A stretch of DNA of 64,000 nt from JAICMB01 sp963795935 (GTDB taxonomy: Bacteria > Acidobacteriota > Terriglobia > Bryobacterales > Bryobacteraceae), in contig CAWCJO010000004.1 in the NCBI GenBank assembly GCA_963795935.1, positions 992,001-1,056,000 on the forward strand, read 5' to 3'. Below, in pieces: positions 57,742-64,000 of the stretch (position 1 is its first letter; the number at the start of each line of letters is the position of its first letter). The notes beneath the pieces were generated by a model. The model had not been told where the DNA came from and did no database searches. It was given only the letters and a program-made list of their open reading frames with translations. The position numbers and the translations under genes were made by a program.

Positions 57742-57894
57742 CTAATCCCCCGCCGCGATCATGTTCTGTATCTCCGCCGCGCGCACTCCGTATATTTTTG
57801 AAACCCGCCGGCAGATCTCGGCCGCAATCTTCGCGGGGTCCTCCGTCTCGGGCACATCGATCTCAATCTTCAAATACAAATCCGCGCGCGCCAT
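57742..57894 (-). CDS. Small conserved-looking protein of 50 residues
   Basis: A complete small reading frame: MARADLYLKIEIDVPETEDP, then AKIAAEICRRVSKIYGVRAA and EIQNMIAAGD, ending in TAG. The beta-strand then amphipathic-helix pattern, with the phrase CRRVSKIYGVRAAEIQN, looks like a folded alpha/beta mini-domain and not random text. I have a vague memory of similar acidobacterial proteins but cannot name a family. It is divergent from the CxxC protein at 57945 (50 bp between starts) and convergent with the response regulator. Confidence 0.55.
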   Translation of the reverse strand: MARADLYLKIEIDVPETEDPAKIAAEICRRVSKIYGVRAAEIQNMIAAGD

Positions 57895-57944
57895 CACTCG
57901 AATGATACGATAAAGGCGTCTCGCCCCCTCGACGAGCTATCCCC

Positions 57945-58580
57945 ATGAAGTGCGTGATTTGCGAGGCCCGCAAGGCTCGCCGCTATTGTCCCGGCGTAAG
58001 AGGCGAAATTTGCCCGGTGTGCTGCGGCACGGAGCGCGAAAACACGGTCGATTGCCCGCTCGATTGCGTCTACCTGCGCGAGGCGCGTCAGCGCGAGAAA
58101 CGCAATGAATCCGCCGCCTCCGCCGCGCCCATCCCATTTTCCGAAATACGCATTCCCGAGCGTTATCTTCAGGAACGCGAAGAGATCGCCCGCGTGGTCG
58201 CCGAAGCGGTTGTGGACGCCGTCTTCGCAACCCCCGGCGCCATCGACTACGATGTTCGCGAAGCGCTCGAAGCGCTCCTCAAGACCTACAAGACTTTGCA
58301 GAGCGGCCTGCTGTATGAAAGCCGTCCGGTGAATCCCGTCGCGGCGAATATCTATAATCTCGTCCAGTCCGCCGTGGAAGAAGGCCGCAAAGGAATCGTA
58401 TCCGCTCACGGTACTTCGGTCCGCGACGCCGACGTCATGGGGATGCTTTTGATTCTCTACCGCCAGGAATACGTTCACAACAATGGCCGTAAGCGAGGCC
58501 GCGCCTTCATCGATTACTTGCGCCAATTTTTCCCCGATCGCGCGAACGCGAATCGAACGGCCGCGCCGCTCATCGTATAA
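57945..58580 (+). CDS. Uncharacterised protein with N-terminal cysteine cluster
   Basis: A 211-residue protein. Its N-terminus MKCVICEARKARRYCPGVRG and EICPVCCGTERENTVDCPLD holds three CxxC-like pairs, consistent with one or two zinc sites. The rest is helical (REEIARVVAEAVVDAVFATP, IYNLVQSAVEEGRKGIVSAH, DVMGMLLILYRQEYVHNNGR). No enzymatic motif is recognised. It begins a plus-strand run with a CbiX-like gene (5 bp) and a flavoprotein reductase gene. Role unknown. Confidence 0.65.
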   Translation: MKCVICEARKARRYCPGVRGEICPVCCGTERENTVDCPLDCVYLREARQREKRNESAASAAPIPFSEIRIPERYLQEREEIARVVAEAVVDAVFATPGAIDYDVREALEALLKTYKTLQSGLLYESRPVNPVAANIYNLVQSAVEEGRKGIVSAHGTSVRDADVMGMLLILYRQEYVHNNGRKRGRAFIDYLRQFFPDRANANRTAAPLIV

Positions 58581-58584
58581 ACGC

Positions 58585-58956
58585 ATGACCGCCTTCGTGG
58601 TTTTCGCCCATGGTTCCCGAATCGAGGCGGCGAATGAAGCCGTTCGCGCCGTGTCGGCGGACTTAAAGGCCGCGCTGCCGGCGGGAGATTATGCGGTCGC
58701 CAGCGCTTTTCTCGAGCTCGGTGAACCCGATTTGCCCGCCGCCGTCGAGCGCCTCGTCGCCCAAGGCGCCTCGCGCGTCGTCGTCCTCCCGTATTTCCTT
58801 ACTCTCGGCCGCCACGTCGAGCGCGATCTGCCGCGCATCGTCGCGGAAATCTCTCAAAAATGCGGCGGCGCCCGCGTCGAGGTTGCGCCGCCCCTCGATG
58901 GCCACCCGGCGCTGCTCGACATCCTGCTCGAGCGCGCGCGAGGGGCCCTCGAATGA
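58585..58956 (+). CDS. CbiX/SirB-type sirohydrochlorin chelatase-like protein
   Basis: A 123-residue single-domain chelatase of the CbiX(S)/SirB group, inserting Co or Fe into sirohydrochlorin for cobalamin or sirohaem. The metal-binding His is H9 in VVFAHGSRIEAANEAVRAVS. The fold continues VASAFLELGEPDLPAAVERL, then RVVVLPYFLTLGRHVERDLP with the second His region, and EVAPPLDGHPALLDILLERA. Start ATG at 58585 was chosen because it opens the conserved strand. It overlaps the reductase gene start by four bases (ATGA). Confidence 0.82.
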   Translation: MTAFVVFAHGSRIEAANEAVRAVSADLKAALPAGDYAVASAFLELGEPDLPAAVERLVAQGASRVVVLPYFLTLGRHVERDLPRIVAEISQKCGGARVEVAPPLDGHPALLDILLERARGALE

Positions 58957-59642
58957 AAGCCGTCCTCGTTGAAGTCCGCGAGCTCGCGCCCAACATCCGA
59001 CACTTCGTATTCGAGGTCCCCGATCTCCGCGAATTCTATTTTATCCCCGGCCAATTTGTCTCTCTTACCCACCCCATTCATGGCAAGGAGATCACTCGCC
59101 CTTATTCCATCGCTTCCAAGCCCGGCGGCAATCGTTTCGATCTGTGCCTCAACCTGGTCGAAGAGGGCGTCTTCACCCCCTGGCTCTTCGACCTCAAGCC
59201 CGGCGATGAAATCGAAACCAGCGCCCCCTTGGGTTTCTTCATCGTTCGCAACCCCCAACGCGACGCCATCTTCGTCGCAACCGGGACCGGAATCGCGCCT
59301 ATGCGCTCCATGTTGGAGGCCTACCTCGGCCAGGACGACCCCCGCCGACTCACGCTAATTTTCGGCGTTCGCCACGAGCACGGCCTCCTCTATCGCGACG
59401 AATTTGAGGAACTGGCGCAAAAGCATCCCAATTTCCGTTTTTGGCCCACCCTTACTCGCCCCGAGCCCTCCTGGACCGGCCGCGTGGGCCGCGTGCAAAG
59501 CGCAATGATCGAAGCGATCGGCCCCCGCCGCGACCTCGACGTCTATATCTGCGGGCTCAAGGCCATGGTGGACGACGTACGCGCCATACTAAAGGGAATG
59601 GGCTTCGATCGCAAACAGATTATCTACGAGAAATACGACTGA
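58953..59642 (+). CDS. Ferredoxin-NADP(+) reductase-like flavoprotein
   Basis: A 229-residue FAD/NAD(P) oxidoreductase. The FAD-binding RPYSIAS motif is at residues 49-55, preceded by YFIPGQFVSLTHPIHGKEIT. The NAD(P) loop is IFVATGTGIAPMRSMLEAYL (106-125), and the C-terminal segment is LDVYICGLKAMVDDVRAILK to IIYEKYD. No [2Fe-2S] domain, so it is a simple reductase handing electrons to a separate protein. It overlaps the CbiX-like gene upstream and shares TGATG with the small membrane protein downstream. Exact partner unknown. Confidence 0.82.
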   Translation: MKAVLVEVRELAPNIRHFVFEVPDLREFYFIPGQFVSLTHPIHGKEITRPYSIASKPGGNRFDLCLNLVEEGVFTPWLFDLKPGDEIETSAPLGFFIVRNPQRDAIFVATGTGIAPMRSMLEAYLGQDDPRRLTLIFGVRHEHGLLYRDEFEELAQKHPNFRFWPTLTRPEPSWTGRVGRVQSAMIEAIGPRRDLDVYICGLKAMVDDVRAILKGMGFDRKQIIYEKYD

Positions 59643-59902
59643 TGAGGAACCGCGGCGCCACGCTCGCCCTTGGCTTGATCTTCGTATTCGCCGCCGTCGT
59701 CGCAATCCTGTCCGCTATTATGCCCGGGCCTCGCAAGCCCACCGATTATCTGGTGATGGGCGTGGTTGCCACGCTGCTCTGCCTGGCGCTGCTGTTCCTC
59801 GCTCTCGTCGTCGTGCCCGGCCGCGCCGCCCGCGGAAAGCATCCCGCCACGCCGGAAGAGACCTCCAAAGATCACACCGCGCGCACTTCCACCGACTTGT
59901 AA
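59642..59902 (+). CDS. Small two-helix membrane protein
   Basis: An 86-residue protein with two membrane helices (GATLALGLIFVFAAVVAILS and DYLVMGVVATLLCLALLFLA). They are joined by a short loop and followed by a charged tail rich in Thr and Lys. The start ATG shares a base with the upstream stop (TGATG), so it belongs to the CbiX/reductase operon. The tail overlaps the convergent PfkB gene by 31 bp. Function unknown; similar short proteins often serve as membrane anchors, which here is a guess. Confidence 0.6.
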   Translation: MRNRGATLALGLIFVFAAVVAILSAIMPGPRKPTDYLVMGVVATLLCLALLFLALVVVPGRAARGKHPATPEETSKDHTARTSTDL

Positions 59903-60798
59903 ATCGCCTTCGCTTGCGCCTGCGTCGCGAATTCCATGCCCGGCAATTGCGTGCTCGCCGTCCCCTCCGCCACCCCCCAACGAACCGCGTCCGCAAATGC
60001 GCTTCCCTTCGTGCGCGCCCAAACGAATGCCGCCGCCATGGCGTCCCCCGCTCCAATCGGCGAAAGAGCGTCGATGCGAGGCGGCGAAAGCTCCAGCGTC
60101 GCCGTGCTGTCCGTAGCCACCGCCCCGCGGCTTCCGAGCGATAGAATCACCGCTTCCGCCCCCATGGCCTTAATTCGCGCCGCGGCCTCCCGGAAGTGCG
60201 CGCGCGTGAGAAGCGCCCGGTTCAAGAGCCGTTCCGCCTCCTGCTGGTTCGGCGTCACCACCGTCGGCTCGGCCTCCACCCCGTGCAGCAGCGCCTCGCC
60301 GTCCGTATCGAGCAGCGTTTTCACATCATGGCCGCGCGCCATGCGGATCAACTGGCAATAAAAATCCGGCGAAACGCCCGGGGGAATGCTGCCGCACAGC
60401 ATCAGCCATTCCGCCTTCGGCAGATGCTTCGCGACGGCCTTTTCCACTCGCTCCTGGTCCCTATTCGTCAGCGGCGGCCCCAGCTCGTTGAGCTTGATAG
60501 TAAGTCCATGCTTGTCCGTGATGGTGAAATTAACGCGTATTTCTTCCTTAATGTGCACTACTTCCACTGGAAATCCAGCTTTAACAAGCAGCGTTTCAAA
60601 TAATTCGCCGTTTTTTCCGCCCGACGTGACTACCGCCCGGGTCTCCACGCCGAAGGAATGCAACACGCGCGAGGCGTTGATTCCGCGCCCGCCCGCTGCG
60701 TCCTCCCGCGCCAGAATATAGGCGCGATCCTCGAAAACCAAGCGGTCCGCAAGAACATTTCGATCCACCGCCGGGTTGATGGTGAGCGTCAGAACCAA
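59872..60798 (-). CDS. PfkB-family sugar kinase (1-phosphofructokinase-like)
   Basis: A 308-residue kinase of the PfkB/ribokinase superfamily. It opens VLTLTINPAVDRNVLADRLV, then EDAAGGRGINASRVLHSFGV (family signature 1), RVNFTITDKHGLTIKLNE and VVTPNQQEAERLL. The catalytic loop is DALSPIGAGDAMAAAFVWAR with the base Asp in GAGD. The opening and GGRGIN pattern match 1-phosphofructokinase and tagatose-6-phosphate kinase. ATP-dependent phosphorylation of a sugar phosphate is expected; the substrate is not certain. Its 3' end overlaps the convergent small membrane gene. It starts 20 bp from the divergent DMT transporter. Confidence 0.85.
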   Translation of the reverse strand: MVLTLTINPAVDRNVLADRLVFEDRAYILAREDAAGGRGINASRVLHSFGVETRAVVTSGGKNGELFETLLVKAGFPVEVVHIKEEIRVNFTITDKHGLTIKLNELGPPLTNRDQERVEKAVAKHLPKAEWLMLCGSIPPGVSPDFYCQLIRMARGHDVKTLLDTDGEALLHGVEAEPTVVTPNQQEAERLLNRALLTRAHFREAAARIKAMGAEAVILSLGSRGAVATDSTATLELSPPRIDALSPIGAGDAMAAAFVWARTKGSAFADAVRWGVAEGTASTQLPGMEFATQAQAKAIYKSVEVRAV

Positions 60799-60818
60799 GC
60801 CCCAATGGTAACCTGAAC

Positions 60819-61751
60819 GTGTTGCGGCATCATCGCCAATGGCGGGCCTACGCAGCGCTTGCCGCGGTATGTTTCTTTTGGGGAACCACTTATCTCGCCA
60901 TTCGCATGTCCGAGGAAATGATTTCCCCGGCCCAATTAGTCGCCATCCGCTACGTCATCTCAGGCGCACTCATGCTTGCGGGCGTCAAGCTCTCGAAGGC
61001 GCGCCTCCCCCGCGGCCGCGAGCTGTTGCTCACCGCCCTGTTCGGCCTCCTCATCCTCGGCATCGGCAACGGCGCCCTCGCGTTCGCGGAAGAAATCGTC
61101 CCCAGCGGACTCGCCGCCATCTTCATCAGCGTGTCTCCGTTCTGGATGGTCGGCTTCGAAGCGGCGTTGCGCGGCGGCGAACCCCTCCATGGGCCCACCA
61201 TCGCCGGCATGATGGTGGGACTCCTCGGCGCCGTTCTTCTCGTCGGCCCTAGCGCCATTCAGAATGGCTTTGCCGGCCCCACCGTAAAAGGATTCGTCTT
61301 ATTGCAATTCGGCTGCTGCGGATGGGCCTGTGGTTCCATTCTGCAGCGCCGCCAGCGGACGCGAGCCCATCCTGTCGTCAGCGGCGCCGTGCAACAGCTT
61401 GCCACCGGTCTAGTCTTTGCCATCCCCGCTCTGCTCCTGCCGTCCAAGCCGATTCACTGGACCGCCCGCGGTTGCGGCGCCGTGCTCTATCTCGTGATTT
61501 TCGGCGGTATCGTGGGCTACAGCGCCTACCTCTACGCCCTCGAAAATCTCCCCGTAGCCGTCGCCAGCCTCTACACCTACATCAACCCCATTGTCGCCGT
61601 CTTCCTCGGCTGGCTGTTCTACCGCGAACCTTTCGGCTGGCGCGAGCTCGCCGCCATGGCCGTCATCTTTCTGGGCGTCGCATCAGTGAAAAAATTCGCC
61701 ACCCCGCCTGCCGCCCTCGCAACCCCTAAGCAGAACCGTGCCGCTTTCTAG
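60819..61751 (+). CDS. EamA/DMT-family transporter
   Basis: A 310-residue membrane protein with ten helices in two EamA repeats. The first begins AYAALAAVCFFWGTTYLAIR, and YVISGALMLAGVKLSKA, LPFGLL-like and GNGALAFAEEIVPSGLAAIF segments follow. The second repeat carries LENLPVAVASLYTYINPIVA and VFLGWLFYREPFGWRELAAM. It is a drug/metabolite superfamily exporter of the RhaT/YedA kind. The start is GTG at 60819. It overlaps the convergent Ku gene by 26 bp. Substrate unknown. Confidence 0.87.
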   Translation: MLRHHRQWRAYAALAAVCFFWGTTYLAIRMSEEMISPAQLVAIRYVISGALMLAGVKLSKARLPRGRELLLTALFGLLILGIGNGALAFAEEIVPSGLAAIFISVSPFWMVGFEAALRGGEPLHGPTIAGMMVGLLGAVLLVGPSAIQNGFAGPTVKGFVLLQFGCCGWACGSILQRRQRTRAHPVVSGAVQQLATGLVFAIPALLLPSKPIHWTARGCGAVLYLVIFGGIVGYSAYLYALENLPVAVASLYTYINPIVAVFLGWLFYREPFGWRELAAMAVIFLGVASVKKFATPPAALATPKQNRAAF

Positions 61752-62748
61752 CGCTCGGCCGTTCCGACTTTGCGCTCTTGCGAGGTGTTGCGTCAGGCGC
61801 TGAAGCGGCCGCCTTCCGCCCCGCCGCCGCCTCCAAACTTTTCTGCAGCGCGTCCATGATATCGACCACCTTCGGCGCGGGCCGCTCCGCCGCGGACGCC
61901 ACTTCCCGCCCCTGCACCTTCGATTCAATCAACTCCCGCAATCGCTCGCGATAGGCATCCTTAAACTTTTCCGGCTCGAACGGCGCGGCCAAAGTATCGA
62001 TCAGCATCTTCGCCAATCCCAGCTCTTTCTCCGTCACCAGATTCGTATCGGTACGAAACTCTTGCGTCGTGCGTACCTCGTCGGGATAAAACATCGTGTG
62101 CGTGACGATGCCGGTCTTGCCCGGCCGCAGAATCATGACGTGCTCGCGCCGGTGCATGGCCACCTGCGCCAGCGCCACGAAACCGCTCTCGCGCATGCCC
62201 GCGAACAGCAAGGCGTAAGCCTTCTCGCCGGCATCCTCCGGAGCCATGTAATACGAAGTCTCCAGATACACCGGATCGATCTCGGCGAGGCGTACAAACT
62301 CGACGATCTGCATCTCGGAAGCGGTCCGAGGCGTGATCTTGCGGATCTCTTCTTCATCGAGGACGACGTACTGGTCCTTGGCGTACTCGTAACCGCGCAG
62401 AAGCTCGCTGCGCGGAATGGGCGTATTCGCGGAGGGATCGAGCGCCGCCTGCCGCACGCGCGACACCGGCGCAATCTCAGGCTCGCGTTCTACCTCCGTC
62501 CGCGGCTCCGGCACGAATGCGCGTCCGGCCGCCTCGCGGGCCTTCGGCGCCCCCGGAACGTGCATCGCCGCGATGCGCCGTGGCTGCTCTTCCGCGGCTT
62601 CCGCCGCTTCGCTTTCGCGAGACTCCGTCCGGGGCGCCCGGTAGAGCTGGTGAAGGCTCACCTTTTCGGCGCGGGCCGCCCGAAACAAGCGCACCGGAAT
62701 CGAGACCAGGCCGAACGTCAAGTGTCCCTTCCAGATCGTTGAAGCCAT
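61726..62748 (-). CDS. ku: Ku-type DNA end-binding protein with an insertion
   Basis: A 340-residue bacterial Ku homologue, which binds double-strand ends and recruits ligase LigD for non-homologous end joining. It opens ASTIWKGHLTFGLVSIPVRL as usual. After VSLHQLYRAP, where typical Ku has a short segment with CxxC-like residues, there is a 60-odd-residue Pro/Glu-rich insertion (residues about 40-105). The fold then resumes at LLRGYEYAKDQYVVLDEEEI. The core bridge and C-terminus include TNLVTEKELGLAKMLIDTLA, FKDAYRERLRELIESKVQGR and a basic tail. No ligD is in the window. The insertion is unusual. Confidence 0.87.
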   Translation of the reverse strand: MASTIWKGHLTFGLVSIPVRLFRAARAEKVSLHQLYRAPRTESRESEAAEAAEEQPRRIAAMHVPGAPKAREAAGRAFVPEPRTEVEREPEIAPVSRVRQAALDPSANTPIPRSELLRGYEYAKDQYVVLDEEEIRKITPRTASEMQIVEFVRLAEIDPVYLETSYYMAPEDAGEKAYALLFAGMRESGFVALAQVAMHRREHVMILRPGKTGIVTHTMFYPDEVRTTQEFRTDTNLVTEKELGLAKMLIDTLAAPFEPEKFKDAYRERLRELIESKVQGREVASAAERPAPKVVDIMDALQKSLEAAAGRKAAASAPDATPRKSAKSERPSARKRHGSA

Positions 62749-62780
62749 ATTGGTTAGAGCGCCTCCCGCGCGCCCCCGTT

Positions 62781-63352
62781 TCAGACGGGCTTCCGCGCAA
62801 TCACTTCCGCAACCGCCCGCCGATGCGCTGAATCCTTCGGCAGCCCTTCATAGTAGTACAGGATCTCCCAGTCCGCGAAGAATCCACGAAGCTCCCCGCG
62901 AGCCGCGCGATGATAAGTAACGTCCTCGCCCGGACCTGCCAAATGGACGATCGACAATCGCCGTTCCCCCCGGCCGCAGCCCCTTCGCGAACGGCCGGAA
63001 TTAAGCTGCGCTGCAGGTAATAGCACTTCAGAATCAAATCCCAACTTGCCGCTTCGACCCGGAAATCCGCGCCTTCCAGATCTGCAACGCGGCCCTCGAC
63101 TTCAAGATCGCGTTCGCGCGCCCGCTGCATCAACGTCGCCACCGCCGTAGCCGACCCATCGACGGCCGTCACACTCCACCCCCGCTCCGCGAGCCACAGC
63201 GCGTTCCGCCCTGTCCCGCACGCCAAGTCGAGGGCCACGCCCGGCGCCAGCTTCCCCGCCCATTCGACAACTAAAGGCGTCGGCGCCGCGCCGAAATCCT
63301 CCGCCGCGCGCTCCCCGCTGCGATATCGTGCCTCCCATTCCTCAATTCGCAT
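62781..63352 (-). CDS. Class I SAM methyltransferase (TehB-like), frame breaks near 62950-62990
   Basis: Opens MRIEEWEARYRSGERAAEDF and carries the SAM motif I ALDLACGTGRNALWLAERGW (residues 40-59), then GWSVTAVDGSATAVATLMQR. In the given frame the C-terminus after YYLQRSLIPAVREG is scrambled. Another frame, ending at 62781, gives LSIVHLAGPGEDVTYHRAAR and FFADWEILYYYEGLPKDSAH, typical of the group. At least one base change lies between about 62990 and 62945. The joined length is about 190 residues. Small-molecule or thiopurine/tellurite-type methyltransferase is likely; the substrate cannot be told. Confidence 0.72.
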
Positions 63353-63481
63353 GATTCACCTATAACGCGGCGGCGCCCGGGCGATATGAATAACAGGGCC
63401 ACCGGGCGACCCCCGCCGGGACGCTTGCGGAGGAGACGCTTGGCGGAACGCCCGGTGAGGCCCACCCTTCCATACAACAAA

Positions 63482-64000
63482 TCACGGCGACAGCCGTTCG
63501 ATCCGCCAACCCCCATCCCCCTGACGGCGCGTATACAGCAGCCGGTCGTGCAATCGATTCGGACGCCCCTGCCAAAACTCCATCGCCCGCGGAATTACGC
63601 GATACCCGCCCCAATAAGGAGGCAGCGGCGCCTCGCTGATCGCGATACTGCTCTTCCAACTCCGCCATGCGCCCATCCAGCGCCTCGCGATTCGCAATCA
63701 CCGCGCTTTGATGCGACGCCCACGCGCCCAGTTGGCTTCCCGTCGGCCGCGTCCGGAAATATGCTTCCGACTCCGCGCGCGAGACCCGCTCCACGTCCCC
63801 GCCAATCCTGACCTGCCGCTCCAGCTCCGGCCAATAAAACAGCAGCGTCGCCCGCGGATTCGCGTCCAGCTCGCGCCCTTTCCGGCTCTCGTAATTCGTA
63901 TAGAACACAAACCCGCCCCCCTCCACTCCCTTCAACAAAACGATCCGCGCGTCCGGCGTCCCCGTCCCGTCCGCTGTCGCCAGCGCCATGGCGTTGGCCT
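63482..64000 (-). CDS. pdxH: Pyridoxamine 5'-phosphate oxidase (5' end off window), frame break near 63635
   Basis: An FMN enzyme making pyridoxal 5'-phosphate. Present are MALATADGTGTPDARIVLLK (internal, not the start), GFVFYTNYESRKGRELDANP, ATLLFYWPELERQVRIGGDV, then RVSRAESEAYFRTRPTGSQL and GAWASHQSAVIANREALDG. The frame changes near 63635; removing one base gives EAPLPPYWGGYRVIPRAMEF, then WQGRPNRLHDRLLYTRRQGD and IERLSP with a stop at 63482. The last block, with RLHDR, holds the substrate-binding residues. The N-terminus lies beyond base 64000. The identification is firm. Confidence 0.88.

Overview
The window is GC-rich and looks like an Acidobacteriota chromosome of the Bryobacterales/Solibacter type. 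The support is taxonomic flavour rather than a marker gene: five large TonB-receptor-like proteins with an N-terminal carboxypeptidase-regulatory domain (plus one truncated copy), a MacB/FtsX permease of the acidobacterial ADOP kind, SMP-30 lactonase-like genes, a TIGR03790-type secreted protein, a PEP-CTERM remnant and a group 1h [NiFe]-hydrogenase small subunit. No rRNA, tRNA or CRISPR array was recognised.

Layout. 0-2 kb (minus): a Tat-exported protein followed by an SMP-30-like protein cut by the window edge, beside a truncated receptor N-terminus. 2.4-6.7 kb (plus): a very large secreted multidomain protein with a 1269-bp internal duplication. 6.7-7.9 kb: an RlmI-type rRNA methyltransferase. 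8-15.3 kb (minus): a receptor / SMP-30 / SIMPL / ADOP-permease operon. 15.4-25.2 kb: a ROK sugar kinase, a second receptor, an HDOD protein and a third receptor. 25.2-27.05 kb: a complete-looking group II intron that begins at the base after the receptor stop codon. 27-32.5 kb (minus): SIMPL / receptor / MFS transporter. 32.5-40.7 kb: a GH144-like glycosidase, a tandem pair of zinc-ribbon AIM24 proteins, a penicillin acylase, a CNNM/CorC-type protein, a PgeF-like protein and a DksA-type zinc finger. 41.2-44.5 kb: broken and chimeric genes, including a Crp/Fnr regulator run into a PEP-CTERM tail. 44.6-47.9 kb (plus): acpP-fabF-etfB-etfA. 48-54.1 kb (plus): ankyrin and HEAT proteins, an anti-sigma/STAS pair, a TPR protein and a dGTPase. 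54.1-57.7 kb: a response regulator / hydrogenase small subunit / PAS histidine kinase operon with a second regulator diverging from it. 57.7-64 kb: a small 50-residue protein, a CxxC protein, CbiX-like, a ferredoxin-NADP reductase-like flavoprotein, a PfkB kinase, a DMT transporter, Ku, a methyltransferase and PdxH.

Two points affect how the annotation should be read. First, at least fourteen otherwise well-conserved genes (including fabF, etfB, etfA and pdxH) are broken by one-base frame changes, and most are explained by one extra base. This looks more like sequence error than gene decay, so I annotate those genes at full length and give the break position. Second, the most unusual arrangement is the hydrogenase small subunit. 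It sits between a CheY-like regulator (12 bp upstream) and a histidine kinase (4-bp overlap downstream), and no large subunit lies anywhere in the window. This suggests a hydrogen- or redox-linked signalling unit.
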